This document shows, piece after piece, positions 25,489 through 34,102 of a stretch of DNA of 37,083 bases. The DNA comes from Ruminococcus flavefaciens FD-1. GTDB taxonomy: Bacteria; Bacillota; Clostridia; Oscillospirales; Ruminococcaceae. The stretch spans positions 1-37,083 of the forward strand of contig ACOK01000083.1 in NCBI GenBank assembly GCA_000174895.1. The letters run 5' to 3'. Both the position numbers and the translations under genes were made by a program. How positions within the stretch are numbered: position 1 is the first letter of the stretch; every line of letters starts with the position of its first letter. The notes beneath the pieces were generated by a model. That model ran no database searches. It was given only the letters and a program-made list of their open reading frames with translations, and was not told the DNA's origin.

Positions 25489-27234
25489 ATGAAGAAACGT
25501 TCGACCTTTGGCGTGATCACAGCAGAATGCTATCGGGCGCATACCGCAGAAATGATGAGCGGGATCCTCGCGCAGTGTACACTGGCAGACTGCAATGTGA
25601 TCGTTCTTTCTGCAAAGAATAATTTTCAGGAGCCGGTTACAACGCATAATTATCATGAAGCTGATCTGTATGAGCTTGCACAGGAACCGGAGTTTGACGG
25701 CTTTCTCTATGACCGTAATTCGTTTGCGCATCAGGGGATACGCAAGCATATCGACGATCTGCTCAAACGCACCGGCAAGCCGGTCATGCTGCTGGATGCC
25801 AGTGAAGTGCCGTATTTTGAGAATACGGTGACCCACGATCCGGAAGCCTTTGAGCTGCTTGTCGAGCATTTGATACAGGTTCACGGCTATCGCAAGATCT
25901 ACTGCCTGACCGGACAGAAGGCATTTACACAGTCCGCAGAACGGCTGGAGGCGTACTGCAATGTCATGCAGCGGCACGGCTTATATTATGACGAAAGCTA
26001 TTATGCCTATGGTGATTTCTGGCGGGATTATCCCGTGGAATATGCGCAGCGTATCATCAGCGGAGTGCTCTCCAAGCCAGAGGCAGTTGTGTGTGCCAAT
26101 GATGTCATGGCAGATGCACTGATCGCAGCACTCACAAAAGCCGGGATTCGTGTGCCGGAGGACATTGCTGTGACAGGCTTTGACGGGAATCTGGAGGATG
26201 CGCAGAGCGATGTCGCCCTGACGACCTGCAAAAAAAGCCATGCACAGCTCGGAGCAGATGCCGTCCGGCGGCTTTACAGTATCATCACGGGGCGGAGCTG
26301 CCGCAGAGTTCCGGCTGACCGCAGCCGTATACAGATCGGACGGAGCTGCGGCTGTATCCCCGTGCGGCATCGGACTGCAAGCAGCCGCAGAGAACAGCGT
26401 CTGCTTACCGACCATAAGGAATGGTTTTACCAGAGCGAGCTGATGTTTGAGATGATGCATACGGAAACGCTCCATGAGATCCTCTCTGTCGTGGCGAACC
26501 GTGCCTATCTGATCTGCCATTGGAATCAGCTTCGTATCTTTCTGACGGCAGACTATCTTCGGGCAGCACGGGATGACCGTTCTGTACCTTCCCGCAAGGA
26601 CTGCTGTGAGGTGCTGTGGTGTGACCGTGCCGGAAGGAGCAGCGGTATCTCCGACCGTGCGGTGAAGCAGTCTGCGATCATTGCTGATCTGACACAGGAA
26701 GCGCAGCACCCGACTGCATACTATCTCTCGCCGCTTCACATGAACGAACAGCAATTCGGGCTCATGGCGCTGTCCTTCGGAAAGCTGCCTTGCTGTTATC
26801 AAGCGGAATACTGCACATTTCTGAACTGTCTTTGCCTTGCACTCGAACATCTGACACTGCCCGGAAAGAGAGATACCGCCCGTGAGAAAAGCATTGAAAA
26901 TCCACAGCTTTTTGAAGCCCTTGTTCCGCTGAGTGAGGAAATGCAGCAGCACCCCGAAAAAGACTGGAGCATACAGGTGCTTTGCCAGCACACGCACATC
27001 AGCAGGAGTTATCTGCAAAGGATGTATAAGACCTATTTCGGCAAAAGCATTTTCGAGGAGCTGATCGACTTCCGGATGCAAAAGGCAAAGGCGCTGCTTC
27101 GGGATACAGAGCTGTCTATTTCGGAGGTCGCTGCCGCCTGCGGCTATGGCTCTTATTCCCATTTTGCCAATCAGTTCAAGGCTCAGGAGGACATCACGCC
27201 GTCAAGGTATCGGGAGAAATGCAGTGCTACATGA
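25489..27234 (+). CDS. AraC-family regulator with LacI-type sugar-sensing domain
   Basis: The product is 581 residues. AGGAGG lies 10 bases before the ATG. Residues ~1-270 are a periplasmic-binding-like fold as in LacI/GalR effector domains (GFLYDRNS, VVCANDVMADALI, VTGFDGNLED) but without the usual N-terminal LacI helix-turn-helix. A central ~180 residues match nothing I know. The last ~100 residues are a double AraC helix-turn-helix (ISRSYLQRMYKTYFGKS, ISEVAAACGYGSYSHFANQF). The layout is like that of XylR. It should bind a sugar in the cytoplasm and control the adjacent, divergent GH44-GH43 operon. The shared intergenic region holds strong palindromes. Confidence 0.88.
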   Translation: MKKRSTFGVITAECYRAHTAEMMSGILAQCTLADCNVIVLSAKNNFQEPVTTHNYHEADLYELAQEPEFDGFLYDRNSFAHQGIRKHIDDLLKRTGKPVMLLDASEVPYFENTVTHDPEAFELLVEHLIQVHGYRKIYCLTGQKAFTQSAERLEAYCNVMQRHGLYYDESYYAYGDFWRDYPVEYAQRIISGVLSKPEAVVCANDVMADALIAALTKAGIRVPEDIAVTGFDGNLEDAQSDVALTTCKKSHAQLGADAVRRLYSIITGRSCRRVPADRSRIQIGRSCGCIPVRHRTASSRREQRLLTDHKEWFYQSELMFEMMHTETLHEILSVVANRAYLICHWNQLRIFLTADYLRAARDDRSVPSRKDCCEVLWCDRAGRSSGISDRAVKQSAIIADLTQEAQHPTAYYLSPLHMNEQQFGLMALSFGKLPCCYQAEYCTFLNCLCLALEHLTLPGKRDTAREKSIENPQLFEALVPLSEEMQQHPEKDWSIQVLCQHTHISRSYLQRMYKTYFGKSIFEELIDFRMQKAKALLRDTELSISEVAAACGYGSYSHFANQFKAQEDITPSRYREKCSAT

Positions 27235-27542
27235 AAGGAACGATCTGCCAATCATCCACGGTCTGCTCATGCACCAATGCCCCGTTCTATTGGAATTCAC
27301 TTAGGCATTGTGAAGCAAGCCACAACAGGCAGGATACCCTACTGAAAACGAATGACCACAAGCTCTCAATGGCGCTCTGTAAGCGTTTCTGAAAGCTTTT
27401 TCTTTTCAGCGGTTATGTTTTCTGATTGGCAAGTAGGACGGCACTGAGAGGCTTTTCCGTTCGCCGGAGAGCCTATCGTCATTCGAGGTCATTCCGCTTC
27501 TTTCTTTTCTGTTGATCTCGGCTCTGCTCATGGCGGAGATAT
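27235..27542. other. Non-coding region between regulator and recombinase remnant
   Basis: No credible gene on either strand. The 5' two-thirds of the recombinase gene that should lie here are missing, so this is probably a deletion or replacement junction. CTGAAAG/CTTTTCAG around 27389-27411 is a weak hairpin. Confidence 0.5.
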
Positions 27543-28088
27543 TCCTCTACGATCAGGAGAGAGCTTCTTGAAAGCCTTGTGCTTGCGGATATTCAGAGAC
27601 AGATCGACTTGGTGCTGAATGAGCCTGACATTCGTGAGAAGCTCCTCGCCTACAAGAAGGGCGATAAGACGGAGCGTGACAATGCGGCAAGGAAAAGGCT
27701 TCGGGTTATTGATAACCGCATCAAGGATCTTGACCGTCTGATCAGAAGCGTGTATGAGGACAAGATCGCTGGGCTTATCCCCGACAAGGTGTGTGCCGGA
27801 CTCCTCGGTGAATATCAGGAGGAAAAGGATAACCTGACAGTAGAGTATAAGGAGCTTAGCAAGCGCACCGATGCGGAAGATCAGGACGAGCGTGATGTAG
27901 ACGAATATATCCGCAGAATGAAGTCCTACGCAGGGGCAGAGACACTTACCCGTGAAATGGCTCTGACACTGATCGAGTATGTCAAGGTCGATGCACACCC
28001 CGGCAAGCACAAAGCACCGAGAACCATTGAGGTCTTTTACAAGCTCATAGACAAGCCGTTGACGAACAAACATAATGCCCTCGAATAA
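27543..28088 (+). pseudogene. Large serine recombinase, C-terminal remnant
   Basis: The frame opens with STIRRELLESLVLADIQRQ, has no proper start or ribosome site, and runs 180 residues to TAA. It has a long coiled coil (RLRVIDNRIKDLDRLIRSVY, ELSKRTDAEDQDERD) and a tail EMALTLIEYVKVD ... IEVFYKLID, like the C-terminal (DUF4368-type) region of TndX/TnpX-type serine recombinases. Full-length members are about 500-560 residues; the resolvase catalytic domain and zinc ribbon are absent. Its place at the extreme right end, next to the inverted repeat, is where such recombinases normally sit. Loss of the catalytic part means the element cannot move itself. Confidence 0.8.
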
Positions 28089-28100
28089 CCGAGGGCATTT
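28074..28100 (+). terminator. Terminator at the end of the recombinase remnant
   Basis: AATGCCCTCG (28074-28083) and CGAGGGCATT (28090-28099) form a perfect 10-bp stem; the stop codon lies in the loop. The T-run is weak. Confidence 0.65.
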
Positions 28101-28120
28101 CAATAAAAGCAAAACCTTCT

Positions 28121-28138
28121 ATAAATGGTGTTTACTTT
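28121..28138 (-). repeat. Right end (attR) of the 14.1-kb element
   Basis: ATAAATGGTGTTTAC (28121-28135) is the inverted counterpart of the left-end repeat, overlapping the shared core ACTTT (28134-28138). HAD coding sequence resumes at once on the right. Confidence 0.8.
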
Positions 28139-28652
28139 CGTACTGCCATGTCAAAAATATGCACATCAGGCTTGCGGAAGATATATTCACTGGATGTCAT
28201 TACAAACTCAAAGTTATGCTCGGAAAAAGCCTCTTGCAGCCGTCTTGAAAGCGCAGTTCCAGACCAACAAAGATTACTTACAATACCTGTGCGTATTCCC
28301 CTATCCTGCAACGCTTTCAGCATTCAGCCGTTCCAGGCAATGTTACAGCATTTGATACACCGTTCATTATTATCCATTCCGCCTCTTCGATCGGTACAGA
28401 AAGATTCATGTCAAAGTGTTCAAGTACATTACGAAGAAAGATATGCTCATGTATTTCTATCATTTCTCCACGCAACGTCTTTATCTCATCAAAAAGCGTC
28501 AGCAGATACTCGCTGAATTCTTCAAGGTTGATACTATGTGGATTCTCACGGATATACGGATAGATTGCTTTATTTCCGTTAAAAGGTTCAAAATCCGGCT
28601 CATACATCAGTGTATCACCGTAATCAAACAGTATCATTTTTTGCTTGTTCAT
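28135..28652 (-). pseudogene. HAD-hydrolase gene, 5' part (frameshifted, cut by insertion)
   Basis: The start at 28652 gives MILFDYGDTLMYEP, with motif I changed from the usual DxDxT to DYGDT (the nucleophile Asp is present). The frame breaks at about 28321-28325, where GAATGCTG should be GAAATGCTG; one base restores TAEMLKALQDRGIRTGIVSN. The next part carries the motif III-like YIFRKPDVHIFDMAVRK and then meets the inserted element. The 3' part is at 13777-13996. The protein was a soluble HAD hydrolase of about 245 residues, substrate unknown. It now has a frameshift, an insertion and a nonsense codon, so it is a clear pseudogene. Confidence 0.88.
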
Positions 28653-28672
28653 CTACTCACCGCTTTCATTTA

Positions 28673-29004
28673 ATCTACTTATTGCTTATATTCATTATAG
28701 CATTTTGGCACTTGAGAATAGCACAGATATTACAATTCGCACTGTAATTCTACGTTTCTCACAAGTATAAGTAATCAGTAGGCTAACAAATTCACACATA
28801 TCATAATTATCTGCAATCACATTCCATGATTAAGAATAAAATTAAACAATATATTTGCTTCAAAACCGCTTTTCAGCGCATTTTGTTAACCGTGGTTAAC
28901 AGAAAAATCATAAAAATGGCTCTATACAGCCAAACCGAAATCCCGTAAGGGTACGGTAAGGGTACAAAGCCTGTTTTTCATGTGATCAAGTCAAAAATAA
29001 AGAA
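28673..29004. other. Non-coding AT-rich stretch with a short direct repeat
   Basis: No gene is seen. GTAAGGGTAC is repeated at 28945-28954 and 28956-28965. TTAACCGTGGTTAA (28888-28901) is a 14-base palindrome of the kind bound by dimeric regulators, but no neighbouring gene clearly uses it. Confidence 0.5.
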
Positions 29005-29034
29005 CCCCGAAACGGCCATGTTTCGGGGATTTTT
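29005..29034 (-). terminator. Terminator downstream of the tRNA-Met 3' fragment
   Basis: CCCCGAAAC (29005-29013) and GTTTCGGGG (29020-29028) form a perfect 9-bp stem with a 6-nt loop. T-rich tails exist on both strands. On the minus strand it sits just after the tRNA 3' end, as expected of the original tRNA terminator. Confidence 0.8.
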
Positions 29035-29035
29035 C

Positions 29036-29081
29036 TGGTTGCGGCGGCTGGATTTGAACCAACGACCTTCGGGTTATGAGC
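29036..29081 (-). pseudogene. tRNA-Met(CAU) 3' fragment (probable integration scar)
   Basis: On the minus strand the sequence reads from the anticodon loop (GCTCATAA, anticodon CAT), through anticodon stem, variable loop AGGTC, T arm GTTGG-TTCAAAT-CCAGC and acceptor strand CGCCGCA to discriminator A and CCA. No 5' half exists upstream. A fragment from the anticodon loop to the 3' end is the classic duplicated attachment core of a tyrosine-integrase element. By orientation the element lies to the right. Confidence 0.85.
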
Positions 29082-29309
29082 TTCCTTTTCTATGTTTCAC
29101 TGAGGATCACCAAGTGTCACGGAGTGCGTAAAATAGGCATTTCTCAGTAAAGGCTGACGAAGCCATGAGGAATAAAAATCGTTGCGGTTGATGTACGCGT
29201 TGATGTACAACCATACTTCATTACTTTAGTCTCCTTCGGGAGGCTTTTTTTATTATAATTTGTTTTCATTTTAAAATGCTGACTACAATATCATTATGAA
29301 CTAACTACA
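29082..29309. other. Non-coding stretch next to the tRNA scar
   Basis: No gene is seen. TTGATGTAC occurs at 29188-29196 and 29200-29208 (12-base period), possibly an integrase arm-type site. CTCCTTCGGGAG + T7 (about 29232-29250) is a small terminator on the plus strand. Confidence 0.5.
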
Positions 29310-30425
29310 TTAATTCAATTCATAGTCTCCCTCGGTTAATATACTGAGTTTATTACTGAAATCAATATTTATCCATCCAAGCATAGCAAGGTTAATGATT
29401 GTATTGCACACTTCTTTCTGCTTTGAATCTTTCCACCTTTTCTTCCATTCCATTACATACTTATATACTTCTTCGTCTGATACATAATGATTATCTTTCA
29501 TCAATTGATCAAAAGCATAAATAACAGTTGCGATCATTTCGACCTGTTCAGTGTTTTTTACTCTGCTGAATAAATCAACCGTCTTATTGACTGCATCAAG
29601 TTCTGTCTCGGAATACTCTGCTGAATGGAGCTTAAAACTATTATCAACCGTAACTTCTATCATATTACCAAAGTTTTTTTCGTATATCATGTTAGCGTTT
29701 GAAAGGGCAACTGTAGCTCTCTTTATATCATCAGAATATGGGCCGTAGCTTCCTTGGGTAAATACGAACCCAGTATCGACTCCCAAACGCGTCAGAATGT
29801 AACAGATCTTCTGAAAAATGACCCTTCCTACATGAAGAGAATACCTGTTAGTATTGAGTGATTTTATAACTTCAAGTATCAGATACCATGAATGACGAAC
29901 AGACGCGTTCTTCATTCCCTCAACATCTGCATTGTATTCTTTGTAATTGTCACATAGATATGAAACCGAAACGTGTTCAGCTTTTGTTCCGAATGGTGCA
30001 TATATTTCTATATCTATCGGCAATGTACTCAATTTGTTGTACATAATCGGACCCACAAGTTCCCAGGTAAGACCGCCATTGCCACATCCAAGAGGTGGAA
30101 AAGCTATTGATCTTATTCCAAGCTGCTCATAATTTCTTACAAACCAATCAAGTCCATCAACGATGTATGACAGCTTTGACGGAGATCTCCAGTTATCCTT
30201 GGTTGGAAAATTCAGAACTGATACTCCGGTAATATCCTGATATAGATATGGTGTTCCGGGTTTAACCTCTTTCAATTTACATTTATTTGAGTATTCATCG
30301 AACATCAACGGATAACGCTTTTTAAATTCAAGAGCTATACCTTTTCCCATAACGCCAACACAATTCACTGTATTTACAAGTGTTTGTGCCTTACTGTCGA
30401 ACAAATTACCTATCAATATCTTCAT
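29310..30425 (-). CDS. darG: DarG-like macrodomain antitoxin
   Basis: The product is 371 residues. Residues ~1-155 are a macrodomain (GNLFDSKAQTLVNTVNCVGVMG, then FPPLGCGNGGL), the fold that removes ADP-ribose from DNA in DarG. Residues ~175-371 are a helical domain like the C-terminal part of DarG, which binds and blocks DarT. The ATG overlaps the TAA of the upstream toxin gene by one base, so toxin and antitoxin are coupled. DarTG pairs are known toxin-antitoxin systems with anti-phage activity, acting on thymidines in single-stranded DNA. Length and gene order fit the family. Confidence 0.9.
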   Translation of the reverse strand: MKILIGNLFDSKAQTLVNTVNCVGVMGKGIALEFKKRYPLMFDEYSNKCKLKEVKPGTPYLYQDITGVSVLNFPTKDNWRSPSKLSYIVDGLDWFVRNYEQLGIRSIAFPPLGCGNGGLTWELVGPIMYNKLSTLPIDIEIYAPFGTKAEHVSVSYLCDNYKEYNADVEGMKNASVRHSWYLILEVIKSLNTNRYSLHVGRVIFQKICYILTRLGVDTGFVFTQGSYGPYSDDIKRATVALSNANMIYEKNFGNMIEVTVDNSFKLHSAEYSETELDAVNKTVDLFSRVKNTEQVEMIATVIYAFDQLMKDNHYVSDEEVYKYVMEWKKRWKDSKQKEVCNTIINLAMLGWINIDFSNKLSILTEGDYELN

Positions 30426-31045
30426 TATTCCACCTCTTTTCCGAAAAACAGATCGCCGTTAACATAGATTCTTTTATCAAAGCCTAAAGCTATAATTTTT
30501 TCCTTATCTGCATCATTTTTTACAGCTGCAGCAATTACATATGAAGGCTCTATCTTTCCCGGAACAAGAACTTCTGCACATTTTGCAGATTTCTTCCTCC
30601 AGTATTCGAACTGATTGTCAGATTCCCATGAACGAGCAAATATCATGTTAAAATCCAACTTGTTCATTGCTTCCTCCGGCTCATAGAATCTGACATAACT
30701 ACTTGAAGCATTTTGATCCGAAACAACTACATCTGGCAAATCAAGTATTCTGCAATCTACCTTTAGTACAATGACATCTTCGTCTTTACGTTTGTAAAGC
30801 ATCGGATTTCTCGCATCAATGTATAAGTTTGCATATTGATGAAGCATAAGACCATTAGGGATCAACACCTGATCTCTTCTATCCTGTATTATGGACATAG
30901 CCACAGACCTGTGTGGTATTCTTTCTGCCAACTCATTAGACAGAATTCCATACTTGAGAACAGAAGCTAAATTAGAAATAGGCATTATATTATAAAATCC
31001 GTTTTTATTATGAAATTTTGAACGGAATATTTCTGATGGTTTCAT
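30425..31045 (-). CDS. darT: DarT-like DNA ADP-ribosyltransferase toxin
   Basis: The product is 206 residues. The N-terminus FYNIMPISNLASVLKYGILS, the region LHQYANLYIDARNPMLY and the catalytic KCAEVLVPG (Glu near residue 158) are hallmarks of DarT (DUF4433). It should use NAD to modify thymidine in single-stranded DNA and stall replication, as a growth-arresting toxin or phage defence. AGGAGG precedes the ATG. All expected active-site regions are present and it is full length. Its promoter (31170-31198) has a ~115-base leader. Confidence 0.92.
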   Translation of the reverse strand: MKPSEIFRSKFHNKNGFYNIMPISNLASVLKYGILSNELAERIPHRSVAMSIIQDRRDQVLIPNGLMLHQYANLYIDARNPMLYKRKDEDVIVLKVDCRILDLPDVVVSDQNASSSYVRFYEPEEAMNKLDFNMIFARSWESDNQFEYWRKKSAKCAEVLVPGKIEPSYVIAAAVKNDADKEKIIALGFDKRIYVNGDLFFGKEVE

Positions 31046-31379
31046 AAAGCCTCCTATCTAATAAAGCATATAGTCATTATCATTTCTATTTAAGTCTTAT
31101 ATTCACTACTATCAAACGCAATCTTACAATAGTCATATAGATACTTTTGTTACAAGCTACATATACATTATTATACCACACTCTTTTATATAAATCAAGC
31201 ATAACATCCTTGATTGAGGTTTGCCATGCTATAATTATTAAATAGACTATATTATGACAGATATTCGCTTATAAAACTCTGTTTATCGCTGCTATTTTGT
31301 CAAATAATATACAGATATTACAATAATGCCTCCGTCAGTCAAGGAGGCATTAAAGATATTTGTTTTTTCTAAAATCTTC
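31046..31379. other. Divergent intergenic region with a 9-bp hairpin
   Basis: It holds the darT promoter (31170-31198) and a hairpin AATGCCTCC (31325-31333) / GGAGGCATT (31343-31351) with a 9-nt loop, probably an old terminator, just before the hsdM promoter. No gene is seen. Confidence 0.6.
31170..31198 (-). promoter_or_regulatory. Promoter of darTG
   Basis: On the minus strand TTGATT (31198-31193) and TATAAT (31175-31170) are 17 bases apart. Confidence 0.8.
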
Positions 31380-31408
31380 TTGAATTATACACAAAAATAT
31401 GCTATAAT
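31380..31408 (+). promoter_or_regulatory. Promoter of the type I restriction-modification locus
   Basis: TTGAAT (31380-31385) and TATAAT (31403-31408) are 17 bases apart. The leader to the hsdM ATG at 31450 is about 35 bases. Confidence 0.8.
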
Positions 31409-31449
31409 TATAAGGCAAAATGTTATTTATTACAGAAAGTGGTAGTATT

Positions 31450-32956
31450 ATGGCTGAAAAAAATAATGCAAATATCGGATTTGAAAAGCAGATATGGGAT
31501 GCCGCCTGCGTATTATGGGGACATATCCCTGCTGCTGAATACAGAAAAGTTATCGTAGGACTCATCTTCCTGCGCTATATATCAAGTGCATTTGAGAAGC
31601 GCTATAATGAGCTTGTTGCCGAGGGAGACGGCTTTGAGGACGAGAAGGATGCTTATCTCATGGATAACATCTTCTTTGTGCCGGAAGAAGCACGCTGGGA
31701 TACCATCTCCGCTGCGGCTCATACCCCTGAGATAGGTACCGTTATTGATGACGCTATGCGCAGCTATTGAGACTGAAAACAAGAGTCTGAAGAACGTTCT
31801 CCCGAAGAACTACGCAAGTCCTGATCTTGATAAGCGTGTACTTGGTGAGGTCGTTGATCTGTTTACGAATATGGATATGACAGATACTGAGGATAGTAAA
31901 GATATCCTCGGTCGTACATACGAATACTGTATCGCTCAGTTCGCAGCGTATGAAGGCGTTAAGGGCGGCGAATTCTATACTCCGTCAAGCGTTGTACGTA
32001 CCCTTGTCGAGATACTACAGCCATTTGAGGATTGTCGTGTATACGATCCCTGCTGTGGAAGTGGAGGTATGTTCGTACAGAGTGCAAAATTCATAGAAGC
32101 TCATCAGGGTAGCCGCAATCGTATTTCTGTATATGGTCAGGAGTCAAATGCTGATACGTGGAAAATGGCTAAGATGAATATGGCTATCCGTGGTATTGAT
32201 GCAGATTTCGGTCCATATCAGGCTGACACGTTCTTCAACGACCTGCACAAAACACTCAAGGCTGACTTTATCCTTGCCAATCCGCCTTTCAACCTCTCCA
32301 ACTGGGGACAGGACAAGTTGCAGGACGATATCCGCTGGAAGTACGGCGTTCCGCCTGCAGGAAATGCTAACTACGCATGGATCCAGCACATGATACATCA
32401 CCTTGCACCTAACGGAAAGATCGGTCTGGTGCTTGCAAACGGTGCGCTGTCCACACAGTCAAGCGGTGAGGGCGAGATAAGAAAGCGTATCATCGAGGAT
32501 GATCTTGTTGAAGGTATTGTAGCTATGCCTACACAGCTTTTCTACAGCGTGACTATTCCCGTGACGCTCTGGTTCATCAGTAAGAACAAGAATCAGAAGG
32601 GAAAGACTCTGTTTATTGACGCTCGTAAAATGGGATATATGGTTGATCGTAAGCACCGTGACTTCACTGATGATGACATAAAGAAGCTTGCTGATACGTT
32701 CAAGGCGTTTCAGGACGGCACATTAGAAGAAGTCAAGGGCTTCTGTGCTGTTGCTGATATTCAGACTATCTCTGCACAGGATTATATCCTTACACCCGGA
32801 CGCTATGTCGGCATCGAGGAACAGGAAGACGACGGCGAGCCGTTTGATGAGAAGATGAAGCGCCTGACCTCTGAGCTTTCGGAGATGTTCGCAAAATCCC
32901 ATGAACTTGAAAATGAAATCAGGGAGAAGCTGGGGGCAATTGGGTATGACATCTGA
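31450..32956 (+). pseudogene. hsdM: Type I DNA methyltransferase subunit HsdM, one-base frameshift
   Basis: The first frame (from ATG 31450, MAEKNNANIGFEKQIWDAA) is the HsdM N-terminal domain. It ends in DDAMRSY-stop near 31770. The next frame carries straight on with AIETENKSLKNVLPKNY, so one extra A at about 31762 breaks the gene; removing it gives DDAMRAIETENK. The rest is complete: SAM site DPCCGSGGMF, catalytic NPPF, and a C-terminal LGAIGYDI that overlaps hsdS. Repaired length would be about 501 residues, normal for HsdM. It should methylate adenine in the sequence chosen by HsdS. A sequencing error, or phase variation, could also explain the shift. No hsdR is in the window. Confidence 0.88.
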
Positions 32957-34049
32957 ATGGAAAGAATATGAGCTTGGAAATATATGTAGCAGATTAAGTA
33001 GCGGAAAAGGAATAAAAGCTGCTATGATTTCTGATACTGCTGAATATGCTGTGTATGGTGGAAATGGTATTCGAGGCTATACATCGGATTATAACTTTGA
33101 AGGCGATTGTGCTATTATAGGACGACAGGGTGCTTACTGTGGAAATGTTCGATATTTTAGCGGTAAAGCTTATATGACGGAACACGCTGTAATCGCTTGT
33201 GCGAATAGTGAGCATAACACTCGGTATCTATCTTATGTATTAACAGCTATGGACTTAGGAAGGCTCTCGGGACAATCCGCTCAACCAGGTATTTCGGTTA
33301 AAACGCTTTCAATTCAAAAAGTTAAGATGCCATCATTGAATTTACAGCGTAAAATTGTTGCTGTTATCTCTTCTCTTGAAGAAAAGATAGAGCTGAATGC
33401 TGCGATAAATGAAAATTTAGAACAGCAGGCGCAGGCTCTGTTCAAGGATATGATATCTGACGTTCAGGAGCAGGTACCGTTCACTTCTGTAATTCAAGTG
33501 CTTGGAGGCGGTACTCCAAAAACAGGTAATCAAGAGTATTGGAACGGTGAAATACCATTCTTTACGCCTAAAGATGTTGGAAATCCGTATGTGCTGACAA
33601 CAGAAAAGAGCATAACACCTTTAGGGTTGGATAATTGCAATAGCCGCTTATATCCTGTTAATACTGTATTTCTAACTGCTCGTGGTACTGTCGGTAAGGT
33701 TAGCCTTGCAGGTGTACCAATGGCTATGAATCAATCTTGCTATGCTCTTGCAGGAAAAGACGGATTACATCAAATCATAGTCTATCACTATGTCCTTGAA
33801 ACAGTAAAGGCTTTAAAGCATAAAGCAAGCGGAGCTGTATTCGATGCTATCATAACTCGTGATTTTGATACAGAGAATGTCCCAGCTCTATCACCTGAAC
33901 AGATAAAGAACTATATCGCATTTGCGGAGCCGATATATAACGAAATTCTTAATAGATCAGTAGAAAATCAACGCTTGGCTACTCTTCGTGACACACTTCT
34001 ACCGAAGCTGATGAACGGCGAGATAGATGTATCAGCGGTTAAGATTTAA
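32946..34049 (+). CDS. hsdS: Type I specificity subunit HsdS (two recognition domains)
   Basis: The product is 367 residues from the ATG at 32946, which overlaps the hsdM stop (ATGACATCTGA); a GGGGG stretch lies upstream. It has two target recognition domains (about 1-150 and 175-325), each followed by a conserved helix: EEKIELNAAINENLEQQAQ in the middle and the C-terminal LRDTLLPKLMNGEIDVSAV. It sets the DNA sequence recognised by the complex. A tyrosine recombinase and a second partial hsdS downstream are typical of loci that swap recognition domains. Confidence 0.9.
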   Translation: MTSEWKEYELGNICSRLSSGKGIKAAMISDTAEYAVYGGNGIRGYTSDYNFEGDCAIIGRQGAYCGNVRYFSGKAYMTEHAVIACANSEHNTRYLSYVLTAMDLGRLSGQSAQPGISVKTLSIQKVKMPSLNLQRKIVAVISSLEEKIELNAAINENLEQQAQALFKDMISDVQEQVPFTSVIQVLGGGTPKTGNQEYWNGEIPFFTPKDVGNPYVLTTEKSITPLGLDNCNSRLYPVNTVFLTARGTVGKVSLAGVPMAMNQSCYALAGKDGLHQIIVYHYVLETVKALKHKASGAVFDAIITRDFDTENVPALSPEQIKNYIAFAEPIYNEILNRSVENQRLATLRDTLLPKLMNGEIDVSAVKI

Positions 34050-34102
34050 GCTGCTTGCAAGTGTAAATTTTCATTTATATTATAATTAAGGAGAATAATT
34101 CA

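Larger units (their letters stand above)
13992..28138. mobile_element. 14.1-kb serine-recombinase element inserted in a HAD gene
   Basis: The two halves of one HAD gene flank this block, and precise removal at ACTTT (13992-13996 and 28134-28138) restores the frame. Just inside each end is an inverted repeat, GTAAGCACCAATTAT (13998-14012) and the complement of ATAAATGGTGTTTAC (28121-28135), 13 of 15 identical. A circle would create a dyad-symmetric joint, as expected of an attP site for a large serine recombinase. The C-terminal remnant of such a recombinase lies at the right end. The block is visibly richer in G+C than both flanks. Cargo: small DUF6809-like protein, HD-GYP protein, two-component system, two SDRs, GH43 and GH44 dockerin enzymes and an AraC-type regulator. 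The recombinase is truncated, so the element is probably fixed. Confidence 0.85.

Noticed and set aside
25981..27162. A 393-residue minus-strand frame
   Set aside because: Antisense shadow of the AraC-type regulator, whose domains are clear on the plus strand.
28132..28323. A separate 63-residue gene
   Set aside because: It is the continuation of the HAD gene after a one-base deletion, not an independent gene.
28945..28965. GTAAGGGTAC direct repeat as an integrase arm site
   Set aside because: It lies on the predicted chromosomal side of the tRNA scar, so it does not fit the island model.
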